Positions 6,467 to 8,107 of a DNA stretch of 8,107 bases are shown here, one piece after another. Source of the stretch: Cyanobium sp. NIES-981 (GTDB lineage: Bacteria > Cyanobacteriota > Cyanobacteriia > PCC-6307 > Cyanobiaceae); NCBI GenBank assembly GCA_945907085.1, contig CAMDSS010000079.1, positions 1 to 8,107 on the forward strand, given 5' to 3'. A program made the position numbers and the translations under genes. Each line of letters begins with the position of its first letter. Positions within the stretch are counted from its first letter, which is position 1. The notes beneath the pieces were generated by a model, which searched no databases, was not told the DNA's origin, and worked only from the letters and a program-made list of their open reading frames with translations.

Positions 6467-7283
6467 CCATCGGCGCTTTGACAGCTTCGAGCAATTCCAG
6501 GACCAATTGCCGGAGCTGATGCGCCTGGGGAAACACATCGAGGCAGCCACCACCTGCGTGACCCTGCTTGGCCTCTTCGAACCGCTCACCCAACAGCTGA
6601 TTGAGCCCCGGGAGATCGCCCTGGCCGGAACCAACGTGCGGGAATCGCTCGAAGCCTCCGGATGCCTTTCGCGCCATCGGGGCCTCACCCGGGTGCTGGA
6701 GCACTTAGGGGAGTCACCGGGCAGCTTGAACCGCAAGGAGGTCTACATGCCAGAGGCAGCCACGGCCTTTGCCGCCTGGCTCCGCCGCCTGATCCCCCAA
6801 CGGCTCACCCTGAGCGACTTTCTCCAAGACGCGGAGCTCTCCCCTGCGGGCGATCGGGCCCATCAAGACCTCTGCGCCTTGAGCTATGCGGCAGGAAGCT
6901 TCGATCTGGTGATCTGCAATGAGGTGTTTGAGCATGTCTACAACTTGCCCAAAGCCCTGGAGGAAATCCATCGCGTCTTGAAGCCTGATGGCCGCCTTGT
7001 TGCCACCTTTCCCATGGCCTTTGGCCAACAGGAGAGCGTGATCAAAGCGGAATACGTGAGCCACCTGGAGCCGGTGCTCTTTCGCGGAGAACCGGAATAT
7101 CACGGCGATCCGATCCGGCCGACCCGGGGCTCGTTGGTGTATCAGATTCCGGGTTGGGAGATTCTGGATCTGGCTGCCACCATTGGCTTCCGATCGGTAG
7201 CGATCCACCTGATTAGCAGCTGGAAATATGGGGTGCTCGGGGCGGATCTCCCCGGAGTTCTCGTGGCCGACTTTCAGCGTTGA
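6384..7283 (+). CDS. class I SAM-dependent methyltransferase (5' end uncertain, possibly frameshifted)
   Basis: The longest intact frame gives 299 residues. The core is clear: VYMPEAATAFAAW (120-132), LTLSDFL (141-147), HQDLCALSY (150-158), GSFDLVICNEVFEHV (161-175), ALEEIHRVLKPDGRLVATFP (181-200) and IPGWEIL (245-251). This matches methyltransferases of glycan clusters in which the usual GxGxG loop is replaced by a 'Y..E' segment and the aspartate/EHV motifs are retained; loss of the glycine loop is therefore probably a family trait. NVRESLEASGCLSRHR (84-99) resembles the 'N.RE.L.C..CG..SR.R' element of the group with the first Cys missing. The likely role is methylating a sugar or other small group in surface-glycan assembly. 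The ATG at 6384 has no recognisable ribosome binding site; the well-placed start is 6350 in another frame. Whether the protein is functional depends on that 5' question. The next gene begins 2 bases after the stop. Confidence 0.75.
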   Translation: MGLTGVQAVAKPALLPELRPELLALHDDHRRFDSFEQFQDQLPELMRLGKHIEAATTCVTLLGLFEPLTQQLIEPREIALAGTNVRESLEASGCLSRHRGLTRVLEHLGESPGSLNRKEVYMPEAATAFAAWLRRLIPQRLTLSDFLQDAELSPAGDRAHQDLCALSYAAGSFDLVICNEVFEHVYNLPKALEEIHRVLKPDGRLVATFPMAFGQQESVIKAEYVSHLEPVLFRGEPEYHGDPIRPTRGSLVYQIPGWEILDLAATIGFRSVAIHLISSWKYGVLGADLPGVLVADFQR

Positions 7284-7285
7284 CG

Positions 7286-8107
7286 ATGGCATCCATCGCC
7301 GATTTGCCGCGGCTGCGCCGCGCCCTCTTGCTCAAGCCCAAGGATCCCGAGCGCTGGCAGGAGCTGATCGACTTGATCACCAACCTCGGTGGCGGCCAGC
7401 TCCTGGGCGACATCGACACGCTGTTTGTCTCGCCGCTGTCGCAGCCGGATGGCGCCCAGGCCGTGGGCATGCCTGGATCGATGGCAGAGCAGATCCTCGA
7501 GCAGGGGCTCCATGCCCACAGAGCAGGGGACATGGCCGGCCTGCAACTGGTGATCGGGCGCCTCGAAAGCCACGACCCGGCCAATCCCTGGCTGCACGGC
7601 CTGCGGGGATTGCTGGCCGAGATGGGGGGTGGGGATGGCTATGCGGAATTTTCCAGGGCCCTCGAGCACGAGCCCAGCAATGCCTGGTTCCGCTACTGGA
7701 AAAGCATGGCTGCCCTGCGAAGGCGCGACTGGATCGACTTTTCCTACGAAGCGCTCTTACTCACAAGTTCAGAGACGATGGAGCACCAATCCCTCGTCCT
7801 TGCCGCGATCTATCACCTGATTGCCGCAGCCATCGTGAACCTGGAACCCCAGCGCTGCCTGGACAACGATATCCGCGTCTTTGACCTGGCCCACCCCGAT
7901 CGGATTTGTCACAGCTCCGAGGATCTGGTGATCGTGATTCTGCGCTTCTTCAACAAGGAACGGCGCAAGATGATCCGGATTCTTCTCGACCACATCCACG
8001 ACGTTGGGGCCCAGAACTGCGGCCATGGCCTGGTCCTGCACCATTTGCAAGACCAACTGCGGTGGCGCGTGATCGGCCTGGCCGAACCCGCCTTAAGCGC
8101 CAGCCTC
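7286..8107 (+). CDS. hypothetical helical, TPR-like protein (partial, runs off the window)
   Basis: An open frame of 274 codons from the ATG at 7286 with no stop before the window end. Residues 1-60 include RRALLLKPKDPERWQELIDL, and 65-160 is helical with TPR-like spacing: LHGLRGLLAE (103-112), YAEFSRALEHEPSNAWFRYW (119-138), MAALRRRDW (141-149). A short hydrophobic stretch LVLAAIYHLIAAAIVNL (170-186) is probably a buried helix rather than a membrane span. The later part is basic and helical, with FFNKERRKMIRILLDHIHDV (221-240). TPR repeats mediate protein contacts; in glycan clusters they often precede a glycosyltransferase domain, which could lie beyond the edge, but that cannot be seen here. 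The start follows the methyltransferase stop by 2 bases without a strong ribosome binding site, implying coupling in the same transcript. Confidence 0.65.
   Translation, partial: MASIADLPRLRRALLLKPKDPERWQELIDLITNLGGGQLLGDIDTLFVSPLSQPDGAQAVGMPGSMAEQILEQGLHAHRAGDMAGLQLVIGRLESHDPANPWLHGLRGLLAEMGGGDGYAEFSRALEHEPSNAWFRYWKSMAALRRRDWIDFSYEALLLTSSETMEHQSLVLAAIYHLIAAAIVNLEPQRCLDNDIRVFDLAHPDRICHSSEDLVIVILRFFNKERRKMIRILLDHIHDVGAQNCGHGLVLHHLQDQLRWRVIGLAEPALSASL

Noticed and set aside
6714..7292. A 192-codon minus-strand frame.
   Set aside because: It is antisense to the methyltransferase, whose SFDLVICNEVFEHV and RVLKPDGRL motifs establish the true strand.
7228..7884. A 218-codon plus-strand frame overlapping the methyltransferase end and the last gene.
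   Set aside because: It is Arg/Ala/Pro/Gly-rich with no motif, has no start support, and competes with the frame from 7286 that follows the methyltransferase by 2 bases and stays open to the window edge.

Overview
This GC-rich window looks like chromosomal DNA of a picocyanobacterium (Synechococcus/Cyanobium type). That assignment rests on gene content only: a type I exporter beginning with a cyclic-nucleotide-binding-like domain, preceded by a parvulin-type prolyl isomerase, is a cyanobacterial arrangement as I recall it. No rRNA, tRNA, CRISPR array, insertion sequence or phage gene is visible, and both window edges cut through genes.

The window is a divergent pair of tightly packed gene blocks separated by about 80 bases. 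The left block (4045 down to 1, minus strand) reads, in transcription order: a 960-residue glycosyltransferase with two predicted catalytic domains (GT2 then GT4-like) behind a duplicated beta-rich N-terminal module; a 266-residue cytoplasmic-looking parvulin-like peptidyl-prolyl isomerase; and the first 122 residues of a protein with a cyclic-nucleotide-binding fold, most likely the N-terminus of a peptidase/ABC exporter. Both junctions are start/stop overlaps (TGATG and ATGA), so the three are probably one translationally coupled operon.

The right block (4128 to the window end, plus strand) holds: a 741-residue protein I cannot assign as a whole, with a helical repeat-like N-terminal half and a C-terminal segment resembling proteins of polysaccharide clusters; a SAM-dependent methyltransferase-like gene whose 5' end appears frameshifted; and the start of a helical, TPR-like protein running off the window.

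Read together, this is probably a surface-glycan or glycoprotein locus: glycan-building and methylating enzymes next to a secretion operon. A plausible but unproven reading is that the exporter carries a large surface protein that the neighbouring enzymes decorate. The points that most deserve a second look are the coupling of a glycosyltransferase to the isomerase/exporter pair, the unassigned 741-residue protein, and the broken-looking start of the methyltransferase gene.
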